This document shows positions 25,006-32,373 of a stretch of 64,000 nt of DNA, piece after piece. The position numbers and the translations under genes were made by a program. The stretch's first letter is position 1, and the number at the start of each line of letters is the position of its first letter. The notes beneath the pieces are model-generated. The model saw nothing but the letters and a program-made list of their open reading frames with translations, ran no database searches and had not been told where the DNA came from. The DNA is from Firmicutes bacterium UBA6806 (GTDB lineage: Bacteria > Bacillota > Clostridia > Peptostreptococcales > Acidaminobacteraceae): contig DKFC01000003.1 of assembly GCA_002452745.1 (NCBI GenBank), forward strand, positions 62,001 through 126,000. Direction: 5' to 3'.

Positions 25006-25940
25006 GATTTTCCTCCCTTACCTCTGACGAATTGACCTGCTCCAAGAAGCGCAACGCCATAGGCGTTATCCCTTGCATAATCTGGCTTTGCAAAATAGAG
25101 TTCGCTTCTCGTCTTCGTCAGCATTTGTCTTATGATGGAATTTGATGCAACACCACCTGATATAATGACGGGAATAGGTTCCACGAACTGTTTCGTCCAT
25201 TTGACTAAAATCTTACCCACTGTGTTGAACATTTCTTTGGCGATGTCTTCGTTTGGCTCTTTTCCTATTTTGGCGCTAAAATAGTTTTCAAGTCCAGAGA
25301 TGTTAAACGTCATTTTATCAACCTTCACTGGTTTATAACTTTGACAATCGCTTTTTGACGCCAACTCATCAAGGGCTTTCCCAGCGGGGAAGGCAAACCC
25401 CATCTTCACACCAATCCGGTCAATCAATTGCCCGAAGTTCAGGTCAAGGGTCTCACCGATGAGCTGTACGTGAAACTTCATATCCTGATAATCCACCACT
25501 AAGCATTCGGTTGTGCCGCCTGAGAGGTGAAGCCCGTAAAAACGATCAGGAAAACTATTGATCCCAGAAGTTGCAAGGGCGGCCATTAAATGCCCCTCTT
25601 GATGAGAAACTTCATAGAGCGGAATTTTTAGCGAATTAGACAGATTTTTAGCAAATAAATACCCTGCTCCGAACACAGGCATATAAGATCCTTCCACATT
25701 TCGAGGTCTAGTGCTCACAGCAATTGCAACTATTTTTTCCACATCAAAAATAGCGGTAAGCGCTTCAAAGCTATCCGCTAATTGGTGAACATGTTGAAAA
25801 AATCCATCTGACTGCCTGAGGCCTTTGCTTCCCTCTTTGACTTTTAATAAGACATTTTTTTCGAATTGAATCTCCGATGATCCAGCATCCACCAGAATCA
25901 TCGATGTCGTGTAGCAGCTTGTATCTATTCCCAGTATCAT
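24999..25940 (-). CDS. TsaD/Kae1-like (peptidase M22 family) paralogue
   Basis: 313 residues of the ASKHA fold. ILGIDTSCYTTS at the start, SHQEGHLMAAL with the HxxxH metal motif of TsaD, LHLSGGTTECLVVDY and IISGGVASN. It is shorter than and diverged from canonical TsaD, and the nusB-xseA location is that of a separate clostridial paralogue, so the true t6A-synthesis TsaD is probably elsewhere. Possible roles are another nucleotide-dependent carbamoyl or threonylcarbamoyl transfer; none is proven. The start overlaps nusB in ATGA and the end overlaps xseA. Confidence 0.75.
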   Translation of the reverse strand: MILGIDTSCYTTSMILVDAGSSEIQFEKNVLLKVKEGSKGLRQSDGFFQHVHQLADSFEALTAIFDVEKIVAIAVSTRPRNVEGSYMPVFGAGYLFAKNLSNSLKIPLYEVSHQEGHLMAALATSGINSFPDRFYGLHLSGGTTECLVVDYQDMKFHVQLIGETLDLNFGQLIDRIGVKMGFAFPAGKALDELASKSDCQSYKPVKVDKMTFNISGLENYFSAKIGKEPNEDIAKEMFNTVGKILVKWTKQFVEPIPVIISGGVASNSIIRQMLTKTRSELYFAKPDYARDNAYGVALLGAGQFVRGKGGKSC

Positions 25941-26338
25941 TTTTCTTCCGCCTGTATAAAGTGCTTTAGCACACCGTTTATGAATTTGCCCGATTTTTCA
26001 TCGACATACTTTTTAGACATATTAATGGCCTCATTCACAGATACTTTGCCTGGAATTGAAGACATGAAATTCATTTCAGTGACTGCCAGTCTCAAAATGG
26101 AAAGATCCACTTTGCCCACCCGCTCAATTGTCCAGTTTTTCAAAAGTGGTGAAATTTGTGAATCCACAGTTTCTCTGTTTTCAATAAAGGCATCCATCAC
26201 TTCAAAGATATAAGCCTCGTCTGATTCCTCTTCGTACTGTGCTACCATTTTTCTTGAAAACTCTTTGCTAAAATCGTTTTGAATTGCCATTTGATACATG
26301 ACTTCCATTGCGATTTCACGACTTCTACTTCTGTTCAT
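25937..26338 (-). CDS. nusB: Transcription antitermination factor NusB
   Basis: 133 residues, all-helical NusB fold with SREIAMEVMYQMAIQND at the N-terminus, the RVGKVDLSILRLAVTEM core and VSVNEAINMSKKYVDEKSGKFING near the C-terminus. It binds boxA with NusE (S10) in rRNA antitermination. It is the second gene after the Asp23 family gene, with a hairpin in the gap that may tune read-through. Confidence 0.96.
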   Translation of the reverse strand: MNRSRSREIAMEVMYQMAIQNDFSKEFSRKMVAQYEEESDEAYIFEVMDAFIENRETVDSQISPLLKNWTIERVGKVDLSILRLAVTEMNFMSSIPGKVSVNEAINMSKKYVDEKSGKFINGVLKHFIQAEEK

Positions 26339-26397
26339 ATGCGCCTCCTAATTTCTAAGTTCCTGCACTGTGAATTCCGCATATCACAGACAGCATA

Positions 26398-26427
26398 AAC
26401 CCGGATTATCGAGAAACAATCCGGGTT
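26398..26427 (-). terminator. Hairpin between the Asp23 gene and nusB, possible attenuator
   Basis: Ten-base-pair stem AACCCGGATT / AATCCGGGTT with a 10-base loop. Only a few scattered T residues follow on the minus strand, so full termination is unlikely; it may lower expression of nusB and later genes. Confidence 0.5.
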
Positions 26428-26468
26428 AAATCTTGCGAAGCTGTACTTCGGATTATTTGAATAAACAG

Positions 26469-26852
26469 CTATTTTTTAATACCGTCTTTTTCTACTTTAG
26501 TATTGATGCCGACAACATTGACATTGACCGCCACCACTTCTAAACCCGTCATGGATTCAATAGCAAGTTTCACATTTTCCTGAACTTGCTTCGCCGTTTC
26601 CTGAATTTTAGTTCCGTAATCTATAATGACACTTAGTTCAACCAACACGACATTGTTGTTCATCTCAATATGAATTCCCTTGTTGAAATTCTTCTTGCCA
26701 ATCATTTCTAGGACATCATCTTGAAACGTTCCACTAAGCGCTTTTATCCCTTGTATTTCAGACGCAGCAATTGAAGAGATTACCCCGATCACATCGTCCG
26801 CTATGTTAACCGTTCCGTGTTTATATGAATCTATAACTGTATTTTCAGCCAT
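26469..26852 (-). CDS. Asp23/Gls24 family envelope stress response protein (YqhY-like)
   Basis: 127 residues with the DUF322 pattern: GVISSIAASEIQGIKALSGTF, then VELSVIIDYGTKIQETAKQVQENVKLAIESMTGL, ending in VNVNVVGINTK. In Firmicutes the copy next to nusB (YqhY) has been linked to fatty acid/acetyl-CoA carboxylase balance; that role is by analogy. It heads the long operon running to tlyA, from the promoter at 26910-26938. Confidence 0.92.
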   Translation of the reverse strand: MAENTVIDSYKHGTVNIADDVIGVISSIAASEIQGIKALSGTFQDDVLEMIGKKNFNKGIHIEMNNNVVLVELSVIIDYGTKIQETAKQVQENVKLAIESMTGLEVVAVNVNVVGINTKVEKDGIKK

Positions 26853-26909
26853 TATATTGCCTCCTGTTCTCTATCTATCAAGTGAAATAACGCACATTTT
26901 GATAGATTC

Positions 26910-26938
26910 ATTATAGCAAAGATACCTTTTAAATACAA
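26910..26938 (-). promoter_or_regulatory. Promoter of the asp23-nusB-xseAB-ispA-OLE-dxs operon
   Basis: TTGTAT (26933-26938 on the minus strand), a 17-base spacer and TATAAT (26910-26915). It lies about 58 bases before the Asp23-family start. The leader contains the inverted pair TCTATCAA / TTGATAGA. Confidence 0.65.
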
Positions 26939-26947
26939 TGTAAAAGC

Positions 26948-26989
26948 AGAAATACGGGGATTTCAGAATCCTGAAAAATCCCCGTATTT
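26948..26989 (-). terminator. Intrinsic terminator after the zinc-ribbon protein gene
   Basis: Long stem AAATACGGGGATT..CAG / CTG..AAATCCCCGTATTT with a four-base loop, about 15 bases after the stop of the CD1247-like gene. T residues on the minus strand are interrupted (TTTCTGCTTTTA) but the stem is very stable. Confidence 0.75.
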
Positions 26990-27004
26990 GAGTTCATACA
27001 TAGG

Positions 27005-27433
27005 CTATTCTTTTTCTTCACAATCACAATCGCATGTCGCTTCGCCACAGCAATCGCACTCATCGGAAAATTCAATAATCAAGCCGCAATTTGGACATTC
27101 CACTTCTTCACCTTTGTCGATCAATTGACCATCAACAAAGAGTAATTCCCCACAATCAGGACATTCCACTTCCTCGAAATCATCTTCGAGTTCGTATATG
27201 TCGTCTTCGAGTTCTGCTAGATCTTCATCAACTGCTTCAATATAATCATCTAACTCCATTAAAGATTCGCTGACTTCGTCCAGTTCTTCATATACTTCTT
27301 CCATTTCCTCTGCAAATTCCTCTAATATCTCAATGATATTGAGCAGTAATTTGCCTTCCTTGGTTGAGTCATTGATTTCCATGCCATCGGCCAACCCTTT
27401 AAGATACGATACTCTTTCATACATATAGCTCAT
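27005..27433 (-). CDS. CD1247-type protein with acidic coiled coil and zinc ribbon
   Basis: 142 residues. An N-terminal helical part (SYLKGLADGMEINDSTKEGK), a strongly acidic coiled coil of Glu/Leu/Asp repeats (about 35-88), a zinc ribbon with CPDC (about 91-94) and CPNC (about 114-117), and a tail with seven cysteines (DECDCCGEATCDCDCEE). GGAGGGAAAACGC precedes ATG 27433. The family is widespread in Clostridia but has no assigned function; metal binding is likely from the cysteines. It sits alone between efp and a terminator. Confidence 0.8.
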   Translation of the reverse strand: MSYMYERVSYLKGLADGMEINDSTKEGKLLLNIIEILEEFAEEMEEVYEELDEVSESLMELDDYIEAVDEDLAELEDDIYELEDDFEEVECPDCGELLFVDGQLIDKGEEVECPNCGLIIEFSDECDCCGEATCDCDCEEKE

Positions 27434-27460
27434 GCGTTTTCCCTCCTTCAGTGGGTGTAA

Positions 27461-27483
27461 TTTATTAAAACAGCTTAAGCTGA
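27461..27483 (-). terminator. Small hairpin after efp, weak terminator candidate
   Basis: CAGCTTAAGCTG palindrome (27471-27482) followed on the minus strand by TTTTAATAAATT, nine bases after the efp stop. The stem is only about five base pairs, so confidence is low. Confidence 0.35.
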
Positions 27484-27491
27484 TTTAACCA

Positions 27492-28049
27492 TTATGCTCT
27501 AGATAGGTACTCGCCGGTTCTAGTATCAATTTTAATCTTATCACCTTCATTAACGAAAGCTGGAACGTTGATTTCAGCACCTGTTTCTACAATTGCCTTC
27601 TTCGTTACGTTTGTTGCTGTATCGCCTTTAACACCTGGTTCTGATTCAGTTACAACCAAAATTACAAAGTTAGGCGGTTCAACTTGGAAACAGCTTCCCT
27701 TGTAAAATTTAAGGGTTGCGTTGTCATTTTCCTTGATGTAGAGAATCGCATCTTCAACTTGCTCTTGTGACAATGGAATTTGATCATAAGTTTCATTGTC
27801 CATGAAATAGTAAAGATCGCCTTCGTTGTAAAGATACTGCATTTCTTTTGTTTCGATGTGCGCTCTTGGAAACTTTTCAGATGGATTGAATGCTTGCTCT
27901 CTGATGGTTCCGTTGATTAAGCTCTTGTATTTAGTTCTAACGAAAGCTGCTCCCTTACCTGGTTTAACATGTTGAAAATCCACTACTACAAACGGTTCGC
28001 CATTTATTTCAAACGTCACACCTTTTCTGAATTCACTTGCAGAAATCAT
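27492..28049 (-). CDS. efp: Elongation factor P
   Basis: 185 residues, three-domain EF-P that relieves ribosome stalling at polyproline. The KOW domain loop is HVKPGKGAAFVRTK with the lysine that other bacteria modify, and the C-terminal signature VETGAEINVPAFVNEGDKIKIDTRTGEYL is intact. It follows pepP by 28 bases, the common clostridial pepP-efp pair. Confidence 0.97.
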   Translation of the reverse strand: MISASEFRKGVTFEINGEPFVVVDFQHVKPGKGAAFVRTKYKSLINGTIREQAFNPSEKFPRAHIETKEMQYLYNEGDLYYFMDNETYDQIPLSQEQVEDAILYIKENDNATLKFYKGSCFQVEPPNFVILVVTESEPGVKGDTATNVTKKAIVETGAEINVPAFVNEGDKIKIDTRTGEYLSRA

Positions 28050-28077
28050 TTCCTACCTCCAAATAATTAAATATTGT

Positions 28078-29145
28078 TTATATTTCTATAAGATGTTCAG
28101 GCGCCTTCGTCAAACGCTCATATCCATCTTCAGTTACGATAATCATGTCCTCTACTCGAACACCGCCAAATTTTTCAATATACACCCCTGGCTCTATTGC
28201 AAGTACCATTCCCGATTGAAGTACATCCGGGCTGTCTTCCGTCAACCTAGGCAATTCGTGAACTTCAAAACCAACACCATGTCCCAAACCGTGTTTGAAA
28301 TAAGGTCCATAGCCACTTAATTTGATAATCTTCCTCGCGGCTTCATCTACATGCTTTGCCAGCGTTTGGGGTTTCACAGCGTCAATTGCAGCTTGCTGAG
28401 CATCACTTATAAGACTATAGAGATGCCGCTGCTTCTCAGATGATTTCCCCATGACAATGGTCCTCGTAATATCAGAACAATATCCATTATATATACAACC
28501 ATAATCCAATGTCAAGAAATCTCCGTCACCTATGATTTTATCAGATGGGAGGCCGTGTGGCAATGCCGATCTGCTGCCTGAGACAATTATCGTTTTAAAT
28601 GCAGTGTTTTCAGCCCCTTTATGTCTCATCACCCGTTCCACTTCTTCTTTGACATCGCGTTCAGTCATGCCTATTTTAACAAAATTTAGGATTTCAAGAA
28701 ATGTACTTTCGGCAATCTCTGCTGATTTCCGAACTGCCTCTATGGCGTCTGAGGACTTAACAGCTCTAAAGGACTCCACAAAATTTAAAATAGACACCAT
28801 CTCAATATCTCTGTAGTTGGACACCATAAAGTCGTATTGGTGAAACGTCATGTGCATCGGTTCAAACCCAAGTCGTTTAATGCCACCTGATAAAATTAGG
28901 TTGTAAAGGGTTCTTCCCCCCTGTATTGGAACGATGTCAAACCCGGTCATAAGCTCTGTCTTAGCCTGTTTTGCCTCATCGTAATACCTCGAGTCAACCA
29001 GAAGATGCCGTTTGCTTCTGGAAAACAAAATCATTGCCGACGATCCGCTAAAGCCACATATGTACTTGATATTCACAGGGTTTGTGACTAGAAAACCATC
29101 AATTCCATGTGTCGCAAGTTTAGTTGTCAGCACTTCACTCAGCAT
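28078..29145 (-). CDS. M24 family aminopeptidase (Xaa-Pro type)
   Basis: 355 residues from ATG 29145, which follows TGAGGCAAAAC; a further start at 29169 lies inside aroQ and is less likely. Creatinase-like N-terminal domain then the pita-bread catalytic domain: LDYGCIYNGYCSDITRT (two Asp ligands), HGLGHGVGFEVHELPRL (His ligand) and AIEPGVYIEKFGGVRVED (two Glu ligands). All five metal ligands are seen, so it should cleave N-terminal residues before proline. It overlaps aroQ by 11 bases. Confidence 0.92.
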   Translation of the reverse strand: MLSEVLTTKLATHGIDGFLVTNPVNIKYICGFSGSSAMILFSRSKRHLLVDSRYYDEAKQAKTELMTGFDIVPIQGGRTLYNLILSGGIKRLGFEPMHMTFHQYDFMVSNYRDIEMVSILNFVESFRAVKSSDAIEAVRKSAEIAESTFLEILNFVKIGMTERDVKEEVERVMRHKGAENTAFKTIIVSGSRSALPHGLPSDKIIGDGDFLTLDYGCIYNGYCSDITRTIVMGKSSEKQRHLYSLISDAQQAAIDAVKPQTLAKHVDEAARKIIKLSGYGPYFKHGLGHGVGFEVHELPRLTEDSPDVLQSGMVLAIEPGVYIEKFGGVRVEDMIIVTEDGYERLTKAPEHLIEI

Positions 29146-29572
29146 GTTTTGCCTCAACGAGAAAATCAAGTGCTTTGAAATAACTCATTTCTTTGAGACC
29201 ATAAATTTGTTCGATACACACTGGCGCCGTCACTGAAATACTTCTAAAGGACTCGCGATTTTTTATATCTGAAAGATGCGCCTCCACAAATGGCACGGAG
29301 ACACTTTCAATAGCATCTCGTATGGCATAACTGTAATGTGTAAACGCCCCTGGATTGATTACGACACCCTCATACTGATCCTCACAGGTGTGAATCACAT
29401 CAATAATCGCCCCTTCGTGGTTTGACTGAAAAAATTCAACCTCTACCTTTAAGGCCTTTGCATGTGCTCTAATCATCTCCATAAGATCGTCCAGCGTCAT
29501 TGTTCCATAATGCTCCGCCTTTCGCTTTCCAAGTCGGTTGAGGTTGGGGCCGTTTATAACCAGTATCTTCAT
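29135..29572 (-). CDS. aroQ: 3-dehydroquinate dehydratase, type II
   Basis: 145 residues from ATG 29572, directly after AGGAGGACAC. Third enzyme of the shikimate pathway. ILVINGPNLNRLGKRKAEHYGTMTL contains the catalytic tyrosine; INPGAFTHYSYAIRDAI and EAHLSDIKNRESFR hold the substrate-binding residues. Two small departures from the usual pattern are Asp in HLSD (commonly HLSN) and AEHYG. Directly downstream of aroK. Confidence 0.95.
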   Translation of the reverse strand: MKILVINGPNLNRLGKRKAEHYGTMTLDDLMEMIRAHAKALKVEVEFFQSNHEGAIIDVIHTCEDQYEGVVINPGAFTHYSYAIRDAIESVSVPFVEAHLSDIKNRESFRSISVTAPVCIEQIYGLKEMSYFKALDFLVEAKHAE

Positions 29573-29597
29573 GTGTCCTCCTGCTCCTATGCTCACT

Positions 29598-30098
29598 TTA
29601 CAAAGTATCCATTACTTCGATAATTTCGTCTACTATATCGGAAATTGACTTTTGGTCAACTTCTATAATATAGTTTGCCACCGATTCGTAAACAGGCTCT
29701 CTCTGATTCAAAAGCGCCTCAAAATCATTTTGCTTCATCATGGGACGGTTGGGATCGTCTGTACCAATTCTCGCCTTTAAAGTCTCATAAGAGGCCTTTA
29801 AATAGATGATAACGCCACTTTGACCAAGCGCCTCTCTATTTTTCGGATTCATCATAAGCCCGCCGCCTGTGGCTATAATATGATCTGTCAGTTCAGAAAT
29901 TTTCAAGGACACCTCTGCTTCTAGATCTCGAAAACGAGGTTCTCCATAGAGGGCGAAAATATCCTTTATGCTGTGTCCAGACAGGCGCTCCACAAGGTCA
30001 TCGGTATCTATAAACACTCTATTTTGATTTTGGCTGAGTTCCATACCTATACTGGATTTTCCAGAACCCATCATGCCAATTAATACGATGTTTTTCAT
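29598..30098 (-). CDS. aroK: Shikimate kinase
   Basis: 166 residues. P-loop GMMGSGKSSIG (about 7-17), shikimate-binding DTDDLVERLSGHSIKDIF and FRDLE, then IIATGGGLMM and a lid with PNRPMM. Phosphorylates shikimate in aromatic amino acid synthesis. The stop lies 25 bases before the aroQ start, and its own start follows the PilT-like gene by five bases. Confidence 0.95.
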   Translation of the reverse strand: MKNIVLIGMMGSGKSSIGMELSQNQNRVFIDTDDLVERLSGHSIKDIFALYGEPRFRDLEAEVSLKISELTDHIIATGGGLMMNPKNREALGQSGVIIYLKASYETLKARIGTDDPNRPMMKQNDFEALLNQREPVYESVANYIIEVDQKSISDIVDEIIEVMDTL

Positions 30099-30103
30099 AA
30101 TGC

Positions 30104-31174
30104 CTACTCCCTGTTATATGTCAATTCCAACCGATTGACAAAGTCAATATCATGGGCATACTTAAACACAGTCGCCCGCTTTATTTTACCGTCCTTGTAA
30201 AGCTCAAACAAGCTGTTGTCCATGTTGCTCATGCCGTGTTTTCGCCCTGCAATGAGAGCCTGCACAATATCCCTGAGCTGATCATTCACAATATGAGATT
30301 TGATGGCCGCATTTGGCAGCAACAATTCAAACACAGGCAGTTGAACTTCTTCATTCAAATCTGGAACGAGCTGTTGTGATAAGATGCCAAGCAACATAGC
30401 CGTCAATTTATACTTCCGACTCTCCATTTTTTCAGTGGAAGTGGACGCCACCATTTTTTCAATCGTCGATCTGGCATTATTGGCTCTGATGCCACAAATC
30501 ACCAGTTTCCCAGACTCCGCCGCTTGAAGTGCCAAGTCGACAACTCGATCATCCGTCAAATCCGATATCATCAAGACATCAGGGTCATGTCGCATAGCTG
30601 CAAGGACGCCTTCGTACATGCAACTGCAATCTGTGCCGACATCCCTCTGGGTAATAATTGCATTTTGATGTCTAAAGAGGTACTCTATGGGCTCTTCCAC
30701 TGTGATAATATGACACCGCCTTGTCTGATTGATTTTCTGAATCAAAGACGCAATGGTTGTGGACTTTCCAGAACCAGATGAACCACTTACCAAGATAAGT
30801 CCTTTTTGATGCTCTATAAGCGATGAAAATGCCTCTGGCACACCGAGACTTTCTATCTCTGGAATTGACAAGTGGAGAATTCTAAAGGTCACACTATATG
30901 TGCCCCTCTGACTGATGATGTTGACTCTAAATCGCCCAAGATGGTGAATTGAATAACTAAAACTCAAAGCGCCTTTTTCATCTAGCTTGTCCCTTTGAGT
31001 TGTCTCTAAGATTTCATCTAAGATGGCTTCAATTTGGGCGTAGTCAAAAGCTTCCAAATCATCTACATTGTATAATTTCCCGTTTTTTCGAATCATTGGA
31101 ACCGCACCTGGTACCAAATGAACATCTGAAGCCTGTCTCTTTAACGCGTATTCAAGCAATGCTATATAATCCAT
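30104..31174 (-). CDS. PilT-like type IV pilus ATPase with degenerate Walker B and His box
   Basis: 356 residues aligning with PilT over its length: N-terminal PAS-like domain, Walker A GSSGSGKSTTIASL (about 131-144), Asp box ITVEEPIEYLF, and the C-terminal GRKHGMSNMDNSLFELY that corresponds to the PilT AIRNLIRE region. Unlike working retraction ATPases, which read DPDVILVGEMRD and GHLVFGTLHTN, this one reads DPDVLMISDLTD and GKLVICGIRAN, so the catalytic-site glutamate is Asp and both His-box histidines are gone. ATP may bind without normal hydrolysis. No other pilus gene is in the window; it is tied to aroK by a five-base gap. Confidence 0.8.
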   Translation of the reverse strand: MDYIALLEYALKRQASDVHLVPGAVPMIRKNGKLYNVDDLEAFDYAQIEAILDEILETTQRDKLDEKGALSFSYSIHHLGRFRVNIISQRGTYSVTFRILHLSIPEIESLGVPEAFSSLIEHQKGLILVSGSSGSGKSTTIASLIQKINQTRRCHIITVEEPIEYLFRHQNAIITQRDVGTDCSCMYEGVLAAMRHDPDVLMISDLTDDRVVDLALQAAESGKLVICGIRANNARSTIEKMVASTSTEKMESRKYKLTAMLLGILSQQLVPDLNEEVQLPVFELLLPNAAIKSHIVNDQLRDIVQALIAGRKHGMSNMDNSLFELYKDGKIKRATVFKYAHDIDFVNRLELTYNRE

Positions 31175-31217
31175 TTTTCCCCCTAAAATACAACAGTGAT
31201 TTTAAGTCGGCATCTCT

Positions 31218-31679
31218 TTACAGTTTTCGGTTCAAGTACTGATCAAAATCTATGATTTTTCGCGTGTAGTCCTTATCCATATACCCGCTGGTCAACAGGT
31301 AGTCTGCTGTGGAAATATTAGTTGCTATCGGAATGTTGTAAAGCGTTGCAATTCTAAGCAGCGCCTTGACATCTGGATCGTGAGGATGCATGCTCAGCGG
31401 GTCCCAGAAAAAGATCATAAAATCAATTTCGCCATCGACAATTTTGCTTCCAATTTGTTGATCGCCTCCAAGTGGACCGCTTTTGAAACCTCTAACGGGT
31501 AGCGAAGTCGCCTCGCTTATGAGTTTTGCAGTGGTACCGGTTCCGTATAGAAAGTGCTTTGCGAGTACTTCTCTATGTTCATCACACCAGTTAATCATGT
31601 CCTTTTTTCTTGAATCATGTGCGATTAATGCAATGTGTTTAACGGCAGGTACTTGTTCGGTTTTCGTGTTTTCTAACAT
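31218..31679 (-). CDS. mgsA: Methylglyoxal synthase
   Basis: 153 residues. Converts dihydroxyacetone phosphate to methylglyoxal and phosphate. Key residues are in place: the catalytic aspartate in SGPLGGDQQIG, IALIAHDSRKKDM near the start and the active-site histidine in DPLSMHPHDPDVKALLR. AAAGGAG precedes the start. It lies between udk and the PilT-like gene, with a terminator just upstream, so it may have weak read-through transcription. Confidence 0.96.
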   Translation of the reverse strand: MLENTKTEQVPAVKHIALIAHDSRKKDMINWCDEHREVLAKHFLYGTGTTAKLISEATSLPVRGFKSGPLGGDQQIGSKIVDGEIDFMIFFWDPLSMHPHDPDVKALLRIATLYNIPIATNISTADYLLTSGYMDKDYTRKIIDFDQYLNRKL

Positions 31680-31711
31680 GATTTTCTCCTTTCACTTCTG
31701 GGGAACTATTC

Positions 31712-31739
31712 AAAAAATGCAGTGGTATACCACTGCATT
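31712..31739 (-). terminator. Intrinsic terminator after udk
   Basis: Perfect inverted repeat AATGCAGTGG / CCACTGCATT around TATA, running into six T residues on the minus strand, five bases after the udk stop codon. Confidence 0.9.
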
Positions 31740-31743
31740 AAAC

Positions 31744-32373
31744 TTACTTATTCTTCTCCTGAATAATTGCAGTTACCTTAGTGGTCATAATATCAATTGC
31801 CACTTTGTTGTAACCGCCCTCGGGAATAATGATATCGGCATACTTTTTAGTCGGTTCAATAAATTGCTCATGAGCCGGCTTCACAGTGGTCAAATATTGA
31901 TTGATGACTGATTCAAGCGTTCTGCCTCGTTCGTTGATGTCACGTGTAATCCTTCTGATGATTCTCACATCTGCATCTGTGTCTACAAATATCTTGATGT
32001 CCATGAGTCTTCTCAGTCTTTCGTCCTCCAGAATCATAATTCCCTCGAGAATGATGATGTCTCTTGGACACACCTTTATCGTCTCCACTTCACGATTGTG
32101 ATTGGAAAAATTGTAGATCGGTTTTTCTATCGTCTCATGCTGGCACAATTTGTTGATGTGTTCTATCAGCAATTCTGTGTCAAAAGCAAGTGGATGGTCG
32201 TAGTTGGTTTTGACCCTTTCATCATAGGTCAAGTGACTTTGATCCCTGTAATAGGCATCTTGTTCAATAATTAAGATATTTTCATCCGGCAGGGACTGAA
32301 AGATAGACTTGGCAACAGTACTCTTCCCTGAACCGGTTCCTCCGGACACGCCGATGACGATTGGCTTACTCAT
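31744..32373 (-). CDS. udk: Uridine kinase
   Basis: 209 residues. Walker A GVSGGTGSGKSTVAKSIF (about 8-25), then EQDAYYRDQSHLTYDERVKTNYDHP, the substrate-binding stretch of uridine/cytidine kinases, and DVRIIRRITRDINERGR as lid. Salvages uridine and cytidine, complementing the nucleoside phosphorylases elsewhere in the window. Its start overlaps the trhP stop by 8 bases; it ends the mltG-trmR-trhP-udk operon. Confidence 0.95.
   Translation of the reverse strand: MSKPIVIGVSGGTGSGKSTVAKSIFQSLPDENILIIEQDAYYRDQSHLTYDERVKTNYDHPLAFDTELLIEHINKLCQHETIEKPIYNFSNHNREVETIKVCPRDIIILEGIMILEDERLRRLMDIKIFVDTDADVRIIRRITRDINERGRTLESVINQYLTTVKPAHEQFIEPTKKYADIIIPEGGYNKVAIDIMTTKVTAIIQEKNK

Noticed and set aside
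27091..27273. Plus-strand open frame opposite the zinc-ribbon gene
   Set aside because: Antisense shadow of an acidic coiled-coil coding sequence, without a ribosome site.
31712..31739. Palindrome as an insertion-sequence end or operator
   Set aside because: A T run follows directly and the position is five bases after a stop codon: a terminator explains it fully.
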